This document shows positions 30,701 to 45,700 of a stretch of 64,000 bases of DNA, piece after piece (the first letter of the stretch is position 1; the number at the start of each line of letters is the position of its first letter). The stretch is from positions 2,867,001-2,931,000 of the forward strand of contig CM076279.1 in the NCBI GenBank assembly GCA_038380795.1, given 5' to 3'. Below the pieces are notes generated by a model. It was given only the letters and a program-made list of their open reading frames with translations. It was not told the DNA's origin and searched no databases. Source of the stretch: Pyrocephalus nanus (lineage: Eukaryota > Chordata > Aves > Passeriformes > Tyrannidae). The translations under genes and the position numbers were made by a program.

Positions 30701-33700
30701 CACAAAAGTCCATGTTTATGATCTGGACTGTATTATTTGACCTAACAAACATTTATAATTCCCTCCACATATCTAACCTTCTTTGTATCTTTACTCTTTC
30801 AAAACACTACAGCTGCCACTTCCAGTTGCAATATTTTTTTCAGAGTATTCTTTAAAGAGCAACAAAACATTCACTTCAGTAAAAAATTAACATCATATTA
30901 TTATCCCATTTCAATAAATACTAGAAATGAAAGTCTTTGTCCTAAATCAAATCCTACCAGCTTTCCCCATCAAGAAAAACCTGACTTTTTAACTGACACT
31001 GAAATTAATACACATTTGCTGGATACAGAAGAATAATTGAAAGGACAATTGTTCTCATTCATATGTAAATGTCATTAGGCTCTTTCAAGGGAGAACAATG
31101 TATTTTTCACAGGTTTCCAAGTTGAGGGCAGTGGGAATAAGAAGTGCTCTGTATCCCAACAACTGTGATAACTGGGAATGGTATTTTTATTCCAAAGGAT
31201 GTTTTATATAGCTAATAAACATAACATGCATATTAGCACTACAACACATCATATCATTTAACAGCTTTATTGGAGTGGCAAGTGTCCCACTTGCACACAG
31301 AGCAAGTGCATCTGCCACTAGGAGCAGACACTGACACCAGCAAGTACCAGAAAAAGTTCAATATACAATTAGAAGTTGTGAAAACTTATACACAGGAGTA
31401 AATTATTAGAGGCAATTCCAAAAAAAATCAGCTCAGAAATGCAGCAAACAATCTTCAGTTGCCAGCACTGAAGCCTGAGCCCAATGGAACCTTGTGAACA
31501 TGCACAAATCATACAGATTTCAAAGGCATTTAGTAAAACCTGAGTATAACAGTAGATATTACTCAAAAACTTCATTTAATTCTGCATAGTGCTGAGCCCA
31601 GTGAATGAGCCTGAACACACTGAGTCAACAACACTTTTTCTCCCCAGTGTTACTCTTCTTTTTTTATGTTGTGTTTCAGCAGCTACTGAACTTCTTAAAC
31701 TTATTTTTCAGGATCTCCTAAACCAGCCACTAAAACTGCACTCCTGCCTTCCTTTCACCAGTGCAAGATGTAGCCATAACAGTGCACAGCACTTTTTGCA
31801 GTCAGTGTCTTTTCTCCCTTAAAAATCAGGATCTACACATGTGAAAAAAAAAATAAATTTAAAAAAAAAAAAATCAAACTTTCTTCCTCCTTTTTTTTTT
31901 TTTTTTTTTAAAGGGAGAGACACTTTGAGGCAGAGATTAATCATGCAGCAAAAGATTAATTCCCAGCTGCTTGGCAACCATCTGGACATTCTACTGGTTA
32001 AAACACTAGTTTGAATTGCTAACCTACCCCTTTGATCTTTCTCAATGTCTCCAGCCCATATGTGCAATAATTAAAGACATAGTTCACAAACTATTGCAAA
32101 AAAAATAAATAAAGAAAGAACTGTGCATGTACATATATATCTCCATAACCAGCCTGACTGGTATCAGGAATTATAAATCACCAGGCAGTTCAAGAAAACA
32201 TGCCTCATCCTGACATCCACTGGATGTCTCACACCAGTCTGGCAATAAAATAAGGTTTGGGTTTTATTACATTGCATTTTGAAGAGTTATCAAAGCAAGC
32301 CAGGATGTGACTTCCTCACATGGAAGACAGCGGACAAGTTGCACGTGGTTTTTCTTTTTGGGGGGAACAGGACATTAATCAGCCAGGAATCATGTTAACA
32401 GGAGTCAGGGTTGCTGTGATTTTAAACATGAACTAACAGATCCCTGCTCAGCGATTACTCAGTGGTGAGAATCAGTTTAAAAGTGGATTCCTCATATAAA
32501 TCAAGCACTGCACTCAAAACAGACACCAGGGCTGTGGATAAGAGGAGGAAACTCAGATGAACCAGAGAATATTCCACGCCACAATGAGCACTGCTTGAAG
32601 AATTTTGGAGGGGAAGTAAAACAGTTTAACAAGAATGTTCACCAGAATTAAAAACCTTAACAGTTTTTACCCTTTGGAAATCAGTGTGACTTTTTTACGA
32701 GCTGAAGAGTGACTTGGACAGCTCCAGCTGAACAGGATGACAAAAAATAGGGGAGAAGAAAGGAAGAGAAGTGGGAGAACAGAGAACTAATCATCATCAT
32801 CTTCCAATTGCAGGGAATGTTGCCTTCAAGTGTTCCTTTTTTTCCTCCTAAAACCCCACCATGATGACACCAGCAAGTGTTATTCACCCTCCCTCTCAAG
32901 TCCTACAAACTTTCTCTCCTCTACAGTCTCTGAAAGGCCCCTCTTGGGGAAAATCTCTATCCCAGCCCTTATGCAACTTTCTCCCTTTCAATTTATAATC
33001 TCTTGCCAGATAAGTGAGAAGCCCAGTAAATCCACTGCTTTCAACACCTTAAATTCAGAGCACTTTCAGCCAGACCAGGACTAACCTATAACACCATCAG
33101 TGCAGATTTTATCTTAACATAAATATATCACCCCATCCCAACACTTTTGGTGCAGTAAAACCACGGTGATCTTGATGATCTTTATAAACAAAATTGGGGT
33201 CATGCAGCAAATGGGAGTGCTCATTCCCAAAATAAAAGGAGGAAAACTTAACTAGAGATTACAGAGATAAAGGTTCTAAACAGCTTTTTAAAAGGCTGCA
33301 TCTTGAAGATCAGACTTCTTGAATATATAAAGCCCCAAAAAGTTTTCATCTTACTTCTGGTTCTTAATCCACGGAGATGAATTTTCAGTGTTATCTTACA
33401 CACAGATCATCTCCCCTTTTCCCAGGCATGTTTTCCCTCTTCATTCCTCACTCCATGAAAACTGATGGGAGTCATCCTGCAGGTACCCTGTGTTCTCCTG
33501 AAAATTCACCCAAAATTCCTCCTCCCCCCAGTTGCACAACCCTTTAGTCTGGATTAATTTAGTGCACAAGAGGCTGGAAAAGAACCCGTCCAAAGACTTC
33601 ATCACTGAACTCCTAAAAATCAAACCAGAAGTGACAGGAGCACAGTGATAAGTCAACAAAACATTGGAAATACTCAAGTGTTCCCAGTTAACCCCGAGAG

Positions 33701-36700
33701 GTGAAGCTTCATAAGAGAGTTATTGCACAAAGCACTGAGTTTGCCAAAAATTAAATTAATTAAGAGGTGGTATACAGCTCAGGACAAATTTACTCCAGGT
33801 ATTCATTATAACCTGCAGTTTAAAATAATGAGAAGTTAAAATTCTTTCCAATACTCCTCAGATGATTTTAGGTTTCATTTGCTGAGATAAGAGAAATAAT
33901 CATCTTTGCTTACAAAAAATAAACACGAAGGAAATTGAGGGGAAAAAAAATGCTAAGAAAAATTAGGATCGATAAAAATTAAGAAAGAAGACTTCCTTAA
34001 AGGAACACCAAAACTTCTTTAAAGGATGCATCAGATAAAATAGCAATTTGGGAAAGGTCAGCAAAACAACAAGTTTTATTAACATAGCTCATTTTATTTT
34101 CTCAACCCAGTAGAATTCTGCATCTTAGCAGTGGCACTGGATCTGTTTTTCTGAAAAAAAAAATCCCAAATCAGACCTTTCCCTTTCCCCTCCTCCTCCC
34201 CGAGGAGCTCTGGGTGACACTCAGGATGGCCAGAGGTGAAGTTCAAAGGGACACTTTTCTTCCTTTGCACCAAGACAATCCCCCACCATCTGTGGTGCTT
34301 TGCTGTCCTGCAAAGGGATCTACTCCCCTTGTGTTGCATCCTCCTCGTTTGAACCCCTGGTTTTTCAGTAATGACCATTTCCCAAACGGTTTCATCCACG
34401 TCAGAAGGATTTGGGGAGGAGATGACTAAAAGCCTGACGCTGTTGCAGCTTTCCCAGGGCTGTGATGTGGTTATCACTGCACAGGGCCATGTGTTCAGCA
34501 TTACAGAGCCTAAACAGGTGCAGGAATGGTTTATGAACAAAGGTCTAAAGGTTAAAAGCAAAAAAAAAAATAAAACCACAGTTATCCTATTTTATGTCCT
34601 CCTGTTGTACTACAAAGAGGTTGAGAACAGTTAAAGGTTTCCCTCAGCTCTTTTGCACAGCTCTACTTTTCTGTTAATGCATCTCCATTCCGTAAATGAA
34701 AAGGCTTTATTCTTAATTGAGCTGCACAAACAAAATAAGATGGAAACACATTTAAGTTTTCTAGTTAATAGCACACACATGGTGATTGGGAAACACTGTC
34801 TGTAACCTTTCCAGTTCAAACCAGCACCATTAGCAAAAAGTCCTGGATTTTTACTGTGTGGTTTAGAGGATTTTTCCACTGAACCAGCAAAGTATTAACT
34901 GGGTATTTTATGTAGCTCCTTGGCATGCATTCCTGTTTATTTAATTCGAAAATATTGTTTAAATGACAACATTGTGCTTTCAATTTATTTATTTTCTGGG
35001 CTATTTTCACATCTTATGAAACCCTGCCTCATCCTGGGGCACTGGTGCTCTGAATATTGTCAGTGCAAAAGAACAGGCAATGTTAGAGCAGAGAAAGTGA
35101 AAAGATTGTGCAACTGCTCATTTGAGCATCCAACAAGGCTGCCAGGTAGCAACATAAATCATTTCATGAACATTATTTTATTAACAATGGAAGCAAATCA
35201 AATTCACCCTCCCCTGTATCTCTGCTAAAGGCACCTTCTGAAGTGTCTCAAAAATAACTTTAGGACAGTCCCAATTCATTGAATTTGGAGTTTGTTGATT
35301 GTTTGTTTGTTGTTTTTGTTTTGTTGTTTTGGGGTTTTTTATAACTGGTTGCTTGGGTTTGGACTTTTATTAATTGTTTTCCTAATGCATGTTGAATTTC
35401 CTTTCCGGCCCATTAATTCATTGTCTTTCAAAAAAAAAAAATGTTTTAAATAAACTAAGTAATTTTTAACAAAGTATCATGGGCAATCGACTTCCTTAAG
35501 CCATGAAAAAGGTGAAAATGACCACAAGATTTAACTTTTACACACGTTTAAAGCAAAAAAACAAATATGTGTGAGAGACTTAGACAAGCTTTGACAGAAA
35601 ACTCCCCAATTCACAATGTTCCAATGTTGTCTTCCATGAGATTTTCTGCTGCTATAACAAACTCTTTTAAATGCCTAATTTCCCAAGAAAATGACCCAAA
35701 GATTCCAAGGAATCTCACCTCTCTCTCCTGTGCTCGAAGCAGCGCCTGCTGGTCATGAGAAAGCCTTTTCCCTGGGCCAATTTTAGGTGTCATCTATTGA
35801 ATGAGAAAGAGTTCAAAATAACTTATTAAGCTAAAAACAGCAACTCCAAGTAAAATCAGCCCTGACCAGAAATTGAAAGTACACAGAATGTTTGTTTGCT
35901 TGCCTTTATGAAACTTAAAAAGGAATACAAGCACCTACCAAAGATCTTGGCACGGGTTTTTCTCGCAAATATCTTGGGTTTTCTACCTGAAAAAGGAGTC
36001 AGAGAAAAAGAGTCATCATGGCAACAGTGTCTTATTGTGTCTTCCAAACAGTGAGACATCATAAATGCACTTACACAGCAACTGCATCACTCAAAAGAAG
36101 CACAGGAGAGATTTCAATGTGCCTTAAGTGGAACAGAAATAGGAAAGCTTCCTAAGAGATCACTTGGGTCACTTTTCCCCCCCCCCCAAACTTTTGTGGC
36201 TGTAAAAAATCTCATCAGTGCAGTCTGCAAAAGGCTTTGGCAGCTACAGACATGGCTTATGCAAGAAAAGATTTCCAACTTTACTGGATACATTTTCCTT
36301 GAAATCAGTGTAAAGCCACCAAAAGTTTACAGATTACATTGATTAAAATCTAGTGTTTTTTAAAAGTTACAGTTGGGGGCATTGAAACAACTGCCACACA
36401 TGTAAGTCATAGTGGCAAAACATAAGGAAATAATTCATTAGCATGACTGTATAATTAAAGCAGCTCTTAATCACTATTTTTAAGAACTGAACACCATTGT
36501 ACCCAACCCACTTCCTCTATCACACAGCTCTATCTTCCTCAAACATCACATCACAGACATGCCCAAAAAAAGAAAAAGCTTTCAAGGGTATAAACTTGTA
36601 AAATGCAGCACTGAGATCTGGAATATGAATGTGATTGCAATACACATTAAAAAAAAAGGGACTAAATGTTGTGAGATCAGGTTGATCTACGAGGCATGGC

Positions 36701-39700
36701 AAGTGTATCAAATGCCTGAGCTTTCTCCAGTGCTATTAAATAAATTTGTGTGCTGAATTTATCAGTGAAAAAGAGGCTTAATCCCTCTGAAATTTCAATT
36801 TGATACAGTGCTATTCATTTCCTGTCCTAAAAGGTTATGTAGGATTTCCATGTGATGGGGAAGAGTTGTCATATTTCACCCAGTGGTTGTAGATGTCCAT
36901 GTTTGACACAAATTCCATTTCAATGAATTATTATCTATTGTTTTAACACTACAGCTCAGAGTATAAAAAAAACCCACAGTAATTCAGCAAATAATCTATT
37001 TATCTTTATTGTCAATGAGTTTACTAGAGTTACATTAAACTTTCTCCCACACAGAATCCATCAGGGAATGAAGGAATCCTGCCTGCACCTACTGCCACAA
37101 AAAATTAAGAATTTTGGACACAGAAGAGATTGGTGAGGAGAAGAACAGAGGAGTGAGATCAACATGGAGCACTAATTACAGTGGAGGGGGAAAAAATAGA
37201 TATGGAAATAAAAATACAAAAACTCTAAGAATTTTGGTGTCCTACACATTTGTACCTGGAATAGTATTTTCTATCTACATTTTATGAGTATTAAACTCTT
37301 CCTTCCACCTCACTTTGGCTATTTCCCCACCCAGCCTACACACCTGGCAGGTACCCCAATATGGGGTGCACATCCCAGAAATCTGAGCAGCAGGGAACAG
37401 GGGAAGTCTTTCCTAGTACCTGAAGGAACTCTGAGAAGGCTGCAGAGCCACATTTCAAAAGGTTTCATTATTTCCTAAAACCCCTCTCGCTCACACAATA
37501 CAATCCCCCCTTTACTTTTGCTTCTTAAAAGCTAAAAATCATCATAAATATTCACAATGAATCCAAATCCTTTATTTGGCCATGACATTAAGCTGTTTGC
37601 AGTCTTCAAAACCCATCGAAAAAGCTAAGGTAGATCCTACTTGTTTGTGAGAAGGAAGGAAAATGTGTCTCTAATATTTTGCACAGCCTAAGTCTTGCAT
37701 TTTTTTGATTTTGTAACAGCAGCCATATGTGCTTTGAAGTTAAATGTTCCCACTTTGTTACTTGTTGTGGATTATATCCACTTAAACTGATCTGTAAACA
37801 TTTAATGCCTCAGCACTCATTCTTTTCATGCTGGTCTTCTGCAAAAACTTCTTGTTCTCAAAATTAGACCACATTAAAGAGGGAGTAATCACAATAAAGA
37901 ATGCCCAAAAAAAGGAAAAAAAAAAAAAAGAAGCCTGTATTTATGAGAAACATGCAAATTTTAAAATAATAAGCAAAAGGTCAAAGACAAGCCAAAATAC
38001 ATATGTATGAAACTAAAGGACTGCCATGAGAAGAACAGTAAATCAAGGGCTTTTTTAAGAGCAGGAACCAAATAAATGTCATCATGAAAGACATCTTCAT
38101 CTGGACTAGAACTGAACTCTAATTTGTAAATGCCACTTCTTCATAAAAATGGCATTTTGAATTTCTTTGTGGAAAACATTTTGGATTCCCCCTCTTCTAT
38201 TACTGGGCAGTCAGAAAAGGGGACTGACTTCTGGTACTTGAGTCCTCCTAAACCAGAGCTGTGAAGGTGTTGGGTGACCAGGTCCCCATCATTTAATAGA
38301 AATAATCTACTTCATGAAAACATACCTATTTTCCTAAGCTGTAAAAAAAAACATGGCAGAAATGTGCATAAAAACACAACTCCAAAACAATCCCAATTTG
38401 AGGCAAGTCAGTTGTGTTTTTTAACTCAGTATTTTCAATTTCTATTTATTTACCAATCCCTGAAGTGGTCAAAACTTAAGCTTTTTTGAAGTATACAATA
38501 AAGGCACCTATGTAAGCAATGAGTGAAGCACTGATAAAAGTAAATTGATATAAAATTGTTTCCCCCAAAAGCAAGGGCAGTGCAGGAAAAGGACAATTTT
38601 GAGCTCTAAGTACTTCCACAAGCTTCATCCTCAGGACCTCCTCAATGTTTCATCTCTCAGGCTGAAAACAGTGCCCAGGCTTTATATCTGTGCACTAATC
38701 ACAGCCCAGAAATTTACAGCAAATGCTCAGTAAATAAAACAATAATGACAACATTAACGTCACGGTTCCATCCCACCCCTCCAAAAATCCCATTTCAGTC
38801 TTTGGAAGATGATTATCAAGGTCTAGTTATGTTCAGCAAAGCACAACTGGAGCTTATTTCAGCCCAGTCACAGAGACAGAAGGTATATTGTGTATATTAA
38901 AGACTCAGGGAACAAACCCCCCACATTTGGATGAGTGGCCTTGCTGCACATCCCCCCCTCGAGCTTCTTCAAAGACAAAATGGGACTGTTTTCAAAACAA
39001 AGATGGCAAAAACACACATGAAAGAGTTAAGAACACTTAAGACTTTGAAATGGTAAACAACTAAACTGAACCTTGCCCTAAATTCTTACTTTAATCTAAC
39101 AAACCCAGCCAGCATGTTCCCCACAGAAATAACTGCTGAGTAGCTTCAGGAAATTTGAGTAAGGACATTCTTATCTAACATCATAATTTGTAGGGAAGTT
39201 CACTTTAATGCTGCTTCTGCAGTCTTAGTGGAAGGACATTAAAGCAGATGAAGATTGTTTGTCAGCATGGAAGTTGAATTGATTTTTTTTTTGAAGTCAC
39301 AACACCACTTGGAGTTCACTGTGGGAAAGTTTTTCCAGTGTTGCTGCCCTCCCAACGCCACAACATATACAGTAGGTATGTTTATAGTAAGCAGACAGGC
39401 TGAGAAACCAAACAAAAGATAATCAAATGGTTTGCACAGAAATGGCTGAGCTTAACTAGGCTGGAAAGACACAGGCAGATGTGAGCCAAGTCCAGGGAGC
39501 AGGCACAGCCTCCTCTGCTGCTGCAGCCATCCCGGAATTCCCAGCGCTTCCATCTGCTTTAACCCTGTGTTACATCCTCTCTCCAAGGAAGGAGAACATA
39601 ATGCAAGCCCCTGACAGCAGAATTTCTTTGGTTTAAATCCTCCTAAACCCTTCTCACACTTCCCATGGTAAATCCTTCTGGGCAAGGCCTGATGATGTCC

Positions 39701-42700
39701 AAGTTCTTTGTGCTGCACATCCCACATCAACTTCTGGTAAAAGCTAAAAAAGAGTTAAATTCTTGTGCTGGCTGAATTCCAGTGATGAAAACTCATGTTA
39801 TCCCTGATTAAAAAAAAAATCCTTTGCTATTTCCCCAGGGTACAGTCTCTTTGTATGCTTTCTACCTAAAATGATGTGCTGAATTTCCTGGGATGTTTGA
39901 AAGACTTGCTTTGTCACACCTCAAATTGGTTACAATTCAGTGACAAATCAAACTGCATCAGAAGCACCATGAAATAGGGAAAGAGAGGCAGACAGAGAGA
40001 GAGAGGCAGGTCAGGTGAGAATTTGCAGGGATTTAATTTATTGTTGGCCCTTTACATAACTTCAATTTTTTATCCGAAAATTATGTTTCTCTGCAATCTC
40101 AAAAGCTTGACTACAAGAGGAAAAAAAAAAAGGAAAGGAAAAAAAAAGGTAGTTTAATTCCATTATCCAAAAAGCTTTTTTTCTGACTCTATATAAATAC
40201 ATTTCACAATATTTAATTATTTTTTGAGGCAAACAGGAGATGGTCACCTTCTCTTTAGTTGTGAATGTACTACATTTGCAACATCGTTGACAGTTATTAA
40301 TAAAATAAAATGACTGAATCACAAAATGGATTGGGTTGGAACAGACCTTAAAGCTCATCTTGTTCCAATCCCCTGCCATAAGCAGGGACACCTCCCACTA
40401 GCCCAGGTTACTTTTATTATGTAATAATATAAAAAGGACAAAGGAAGTTCAAAGTAATGACATTTGTCCCAACTCCTGGCTCTGCAACTTATCCCTTAAA
40501 ACAGCAATACAAAAGGATTTCTTCTTTTCTACAATAAAAATGCAATTTCAAGGCATAAACACTTGATAAAGGACAGTGCCCACATTTAGATAAGAGTCAA
40601 TAAGGGCTAAGAAAAAACACTTTTATAATGTATGTAAAATTAGCTTACATTAGTATTCCACGTACAAAAGGCAAATGTATTGCACTCAAAACTCAATTTT
40701 TTTTAAAAAATATTTACTCATGCATGACTAGAATCTAAATAACTTGAACAATAAAATGCTTGATAATGATAATCAGGAATGTTGCAAGGGAAAGGCAAAA
40801 ATTCTTTGATTGCTCATGAGCAGCAGCAATATGAGCAAAGTAATGCAACAGCCTTATTGTCCTGCAGAAAATGCTATTGCTAACAACAAATATCAGTGTG
40901 TTAAGCTCTGACCTCTCTGCTTAGTAGAGAAATCACAGAAGTATTTCCCAAAAGTTAGAGTATTTGTAGCAATGCTAATAATAAAAAAAAAAATCTCAAC
41001 CACTGATTTGAGTATATCATAAACACTGACAACACATCCACTCTGTGACCTTAAAAACACCAGAGCTTTGAAGAAGAGGAAATTCAGAATATAGTAAAGA
41101 AGCAGGAGATCAAAAGATAACAGTAAAAATAAATTAACAGTTTATAATTGGTCATTATAATCCAGCACAGACTGGAAGAGTGAAGGTTCAGCAGCAACTT
41201 GCAGCTGGAAGACACCAAGGTTGCCTCACCAATATGTAGATGGCACTTAGACAGGTATTTGCAGATTCCTGAACAAAAGCAGAATCTCACAGCTTCCTAA
41301 AAATCACAAGGATTCTTACTGAGAAAAATCCCTGTATGAAGATCTGCATAACCAAAAAACCCAAGGAAAGCTTTTTCAAAACAGCTGGGCAGCTCAAAGC
41401 AAAAGCCATTCTGTATTTCCTTTCCTACCTTCCCCCACTACTGAACTGTTCTTTTGGGTCAAGGGTCTTCTGTATCTGAGGTGGGATCACTTGTAAATTA
41501 AGTTTCCTGAACAGTTTGCAGATGGGACTGGCAATTAAAGGGGAGCTGGATGCTCCCCTGACATTGTAAACCCTCACAAATAACAGCAGCCACATCTGAC
41601 ACTCAAACCTTCCAGAGTCCAAGGAGCTGCAGTCATTTAGTGAGATTTTTATTTCATTTTCAGCAATGACATTTCCTTCTTTAAGTGTGACACTCTACTT
41701 AAAACTTCCTGACCCTTTCAGAAGCCACTGGAGGCCGTGATCCACAGCAGGGAAACACTCTGGAGCAGCAACCCCTCACAGACCTCTCTTTTACAACCTC
41801 AAATCCTCTTTGTCAGGTAACTCCCAACAAGTCTTATCAGGCAATCAAAGTCTCTCAGGAGCGACTTGTTTAATTACCATCCCTGGAGAGGAGACTTGAA
41901 AACCTGATTTATGTGTCGCAGTAGCCAATTTGTTATCCAAGAGAGCTCCTGTATCAGCAGAGGATCATCACACTTTAATAACCATCTATTATCAACACAA
42001 CAGGATTGCAAACTGGAATTTCAATTAGGAAAAAGAAATAAAATACAAATAAAATTACAGAGATAAGCAAGCAGGCAGATCGACACTGATAGGAAAGCAT
42101 TGGATAGAAAGAGATTCTTTGTCAGCATCAGTTGGAACAATTTGTAAAATGGCCATGAGCAAGTTTTCCCCCCTTAAAGCAGCTTCAAAAGCTCAAGGTA
42201 TTACAGTTATCTGCTCCTATAATCCAGGTATTTATGCAGCCCAAAATATCAAAAATCTACAAGTGACTGCTTGCACCTTTGTTTCAGACACCTGTATGGA
42301 GCTTTGGCAAGTTGGAGCTGCTGCTACTGAAAAAAATCTTTGGGAGGATCCACTTTCCCCACTTAAGAAAGCTACAATTCCTGCAAAATACACTGATCTA
42401 AGTCTGGAAGTGCTAGAAATGGTTCTTGTATTACCCTCTAAAAGACAACTCATCAAGAAACAGTCTCAATTTCTACCAGAGTAAGATACTTGGTTTTGAC
42501 CACTCACCTGATTCATCAGTAACCTTATTAAATACAGTAAGTTTATTATAACTTAAAAATGAGGCATTTTTAATGGTTTCCTCTCAGGATGACATGTTTT
42601 CATTAGTAACCATTCCAAGCTTCAGCCAATTAATTTCTAAAGGACTGACTCCCACACCAGTTTTGTTGACTGAGCTCAGAGATGCAGATGACATTAATAA

Positions 42701-45700
42701 GGAGCTACCATTTCAAGTTAATAAATAAGGAATGCACTCAGTTTCCTTTACCCCAACATTCCAACTATTGAGACGAGCTTCGAGGTCATTGTCATCCAAA
42801 GAAACAGTTTTGTCTTGATGATCATCCTGGAACAGAAAGAAGCCAAACAAAATATCAGAAGAGTTGGTGGATAAGTAATTTAAAATAAAGCTTCTCTTGG
42901 GCTTGGCCATTCCTACACTGAGTGGCACAGTACTTCTGACAGCTTTAATCTAAATAGCTCAGTTACCAGAAGAAAGGAATTCTGAGAATAAATTAGCCAG
43001 GATCTTCATTTTATAGTGTTTTCTTTACTTATTCTGGTCTCCTTTACAGAGGGTAAATTTACTAAACAAAAATCAAAATACTCCATATTCTAAAAAAGAT
43101 TCATCTCTCCACAGTACCCTCTGTAGGGCTAAGCCAGAATTCAGAGGTCACCTGATCAGCCTCCAAAGAAAAAAAAAAAAAAATTAAAAATGAAAGGAAA
43201 GCACAGCAGGGCAGTGATAAGTTATCCAAGCAGAGCTGCTGCCCAGCTCAAGGCTGAGGGTCCCCTCCACAGAAAGGATTTTCAGCATCCAACCAAGACT
43301 TATTATGGGGTTACTGTTGCTCCAGGAATTGACAAGGAATATTTCTCTAAGTAAAATAAACAGGAAACCAATAAGGAGAAATTTAGTAAATCTAGCATGT
43401 GGTTTTATTTTTAATTATGGCATTTTTTTTAAATTATATTTGTATATATACAATCAGCACATGCATAAATACATTCATACCAGTCAGAGCCTAGGGCAGA
43501 GACATTATTTTTGCCCACTGACCACCTGCAACCTGTCATGACAAACCATCATCCCCCTGCTAATCCTCTATTCCAGATGCTCAACAGAACACAAATCTCC
43601 TCAGAACACTTGCAATTTATCCCACTTGCACTTCACGTCCTCATAAATTCTTGGCTGCGCCCAGCAAGGAAGGGAAGAACAGTCTGGATGAATTCCTCAG
43701 GTGGCAACAGCCCTCTCCCAGCTGCAATCTTTAACTGTTCCCCTGATATAATCAAAAGAGATTTATGGGCAGACCTCAACAGGTTCATAGAGCACATTCA
43801 GTGTTCCATGGAGGGATGAGAGTTGTTGTAGACATGGTGAAAGCCACGTTTGTGAAGGCAAACAGCACATTTCTTGGTACCAGATATTTGTCAGGAGCAA
43901 TTTTTCTGTGTAAATGCCTGCATGTCATTAAATATTTTGGACTGCACAGGTTTTCCATGAAGCCTGCTCAATGTCCTTTCACCAGCCATAATGCTCCTCG
44001 TGGAAAGTCTGAGGAAACAAACTGTCCAAAATTCACTCTTCCAGAGGTCAACCATCACTAAACAGAGCCAGAGGCATCTCTGCAGCTTTCTTTAATCTAT
44101 GATTGCAAAACATAAGGTGATGTCAGCACAGGCACATTGCCAAGCCCAGGGAAAACAAAGCACCAAACACACTAAACAATAGGGTCAAGAATTGGGATGA
44201 ACTGGGAGCATCCCACAAGGAATTCCTTCCCCCTGCACTGCACTGGACAGATTTTTGGGGAGCTTCAGTCCCTGTCTGCAGCTTCACGCAAGGATCACGA
44301 CCCACCCAACTGAAATAACAGCTTTAGAGGGATGGGTAAAACCAACTCATGGAAAACAGAGCGAGTTCTGTGGAAAAAAAAAGGAGAAGGATCTTACAGA
44401 CAGTGACGTGCCCAGGTCATTGTCCCCTGTCCTCCGAAGATAATGGGTTATATCTGATGGCTTCTCATTGGGTCTTTCCCTGTTATTAACAACGAGAGTA
44501 AGCAGAGAGAGGAAAGTTCATTGTCAACAATTTGTGGCACACAAAGGACGTTGATCATGCAGCAGAATCTTCTAAAATACACACGAAATAATTGTGAAGA
44601 TGTATTGATCAAAAAAAGGAGAAAAAGAGAAAATTTCTTGTCAAAGGCAAACAAAAGCTTTAAGTATTCCATTAAAAAAACACTACCAAAAAAACCCATG
44701 CCAACAGAAACACCAGAAATATTCTGTACATGATATTACATTAAAGAGCATTCATTGCTTTTCTTTTACTACATGACCCAACATCACACAACGGATTTTA
44801 GAATAAATCCAAGTTAACCAGGAAGGCTGATCCAGAAGGATGTTTTTGAAGCAGCAGAGCAGTAGACAGGGATTTTCTGGCAAAGGTTTTGTCATAAATA
44901 AAATACTTGAACAAAAGGAAATTAAGAATAGCAGGTGAAGAGAATTGTCCCTGATGCACCTGGTCAGCAGATATTTATTAACCACAGAACCAAAATAAAA
45001 GAATCAAATAAAATAAAAATTATAGGCATTTATTTGATAGGTTGATACAACAAAAGATCCAGAACAGCAGCAAAACACCCTTCAGCATAAACTCCACTGT
45101 CAAATCCAAGTATTAAGGTAACTAAGAACTCCTGTTAGTCCCTTCACCTTCCCATGACTAGTTATATTACATTAAAATCAAATCAGACCATTAAAATACC
45201 TTCCTTCCCTTCCATCTGGCAGCAAAGGAGATGGCTGTTATGCCAAAGAGACTCTGAGATGAATTAAGTGTTTATGAACAGAACAACAACAGTTGGATGT
45301 ACAATATAAATGAGTCACTTCTAGGAAGACAAACACAAAGTTTTCACAAAGGGCTCCAGCTTTCATCAAAACAGCAGGGAACAGAGAAATACAACAACTG
45401 GGAGCAAACCTGCCCTTCCAGCACCAATAAAACCCACATAAACAACATGTATGGATGCATAATAACCATTACAAAGCCCTAAATAGTTTAGATAAGCAGA
45501 GTCTTAGAGGTAAAAAGGATCAAAAGAAATGTAGTAATACAATGCCTCTCGCATTTCTTACCAAGATTTCATTTGACACAATTACCTTTCATTAAAAGGA
45601 GATAAATCTTTGCCTGTCAGTAAATCTGCACTTTTATCAGATTTGTTTTCTGAGCAATGCTCAGGTTAAACAATTCAATAATGTTCCAATTGTTAAAAAT

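Larger units (their letters stand above)
25395..35718 (-). other. CEP112: CEP112 intron 7 (10.3 kb)
   Basis: AT-rich intron with a CpG-enriched patch at 28.38-28.81 kb, a 22-A run at 28345-28366, a 15-G run at 29347-29361, an A/T homopolymer pair at 31.84-31.91 kb and a GTTT-rich tract at 35.29-35.34 kb. Exons 7 and 8 join in phase, and the human protein needs no extra exon here. Confidence 0.8.
35987..44397 (-). other. CEP112: CEP112 introns 4 and 5
   Basis: Introns 35987-42751 and 42827-44397. One CR1 fragment lies at 40.3 kb, and a short GA-type purine tract lies at about 39978-40008. Nothing else was recognised. Confidence 0.8.

Noticed and set aside
34094..34579. 161-codon minus-strand ORF in intron 7
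   Set aside because: No domain, no splice context and composition like the intron. The flanking exons join in phase without it.
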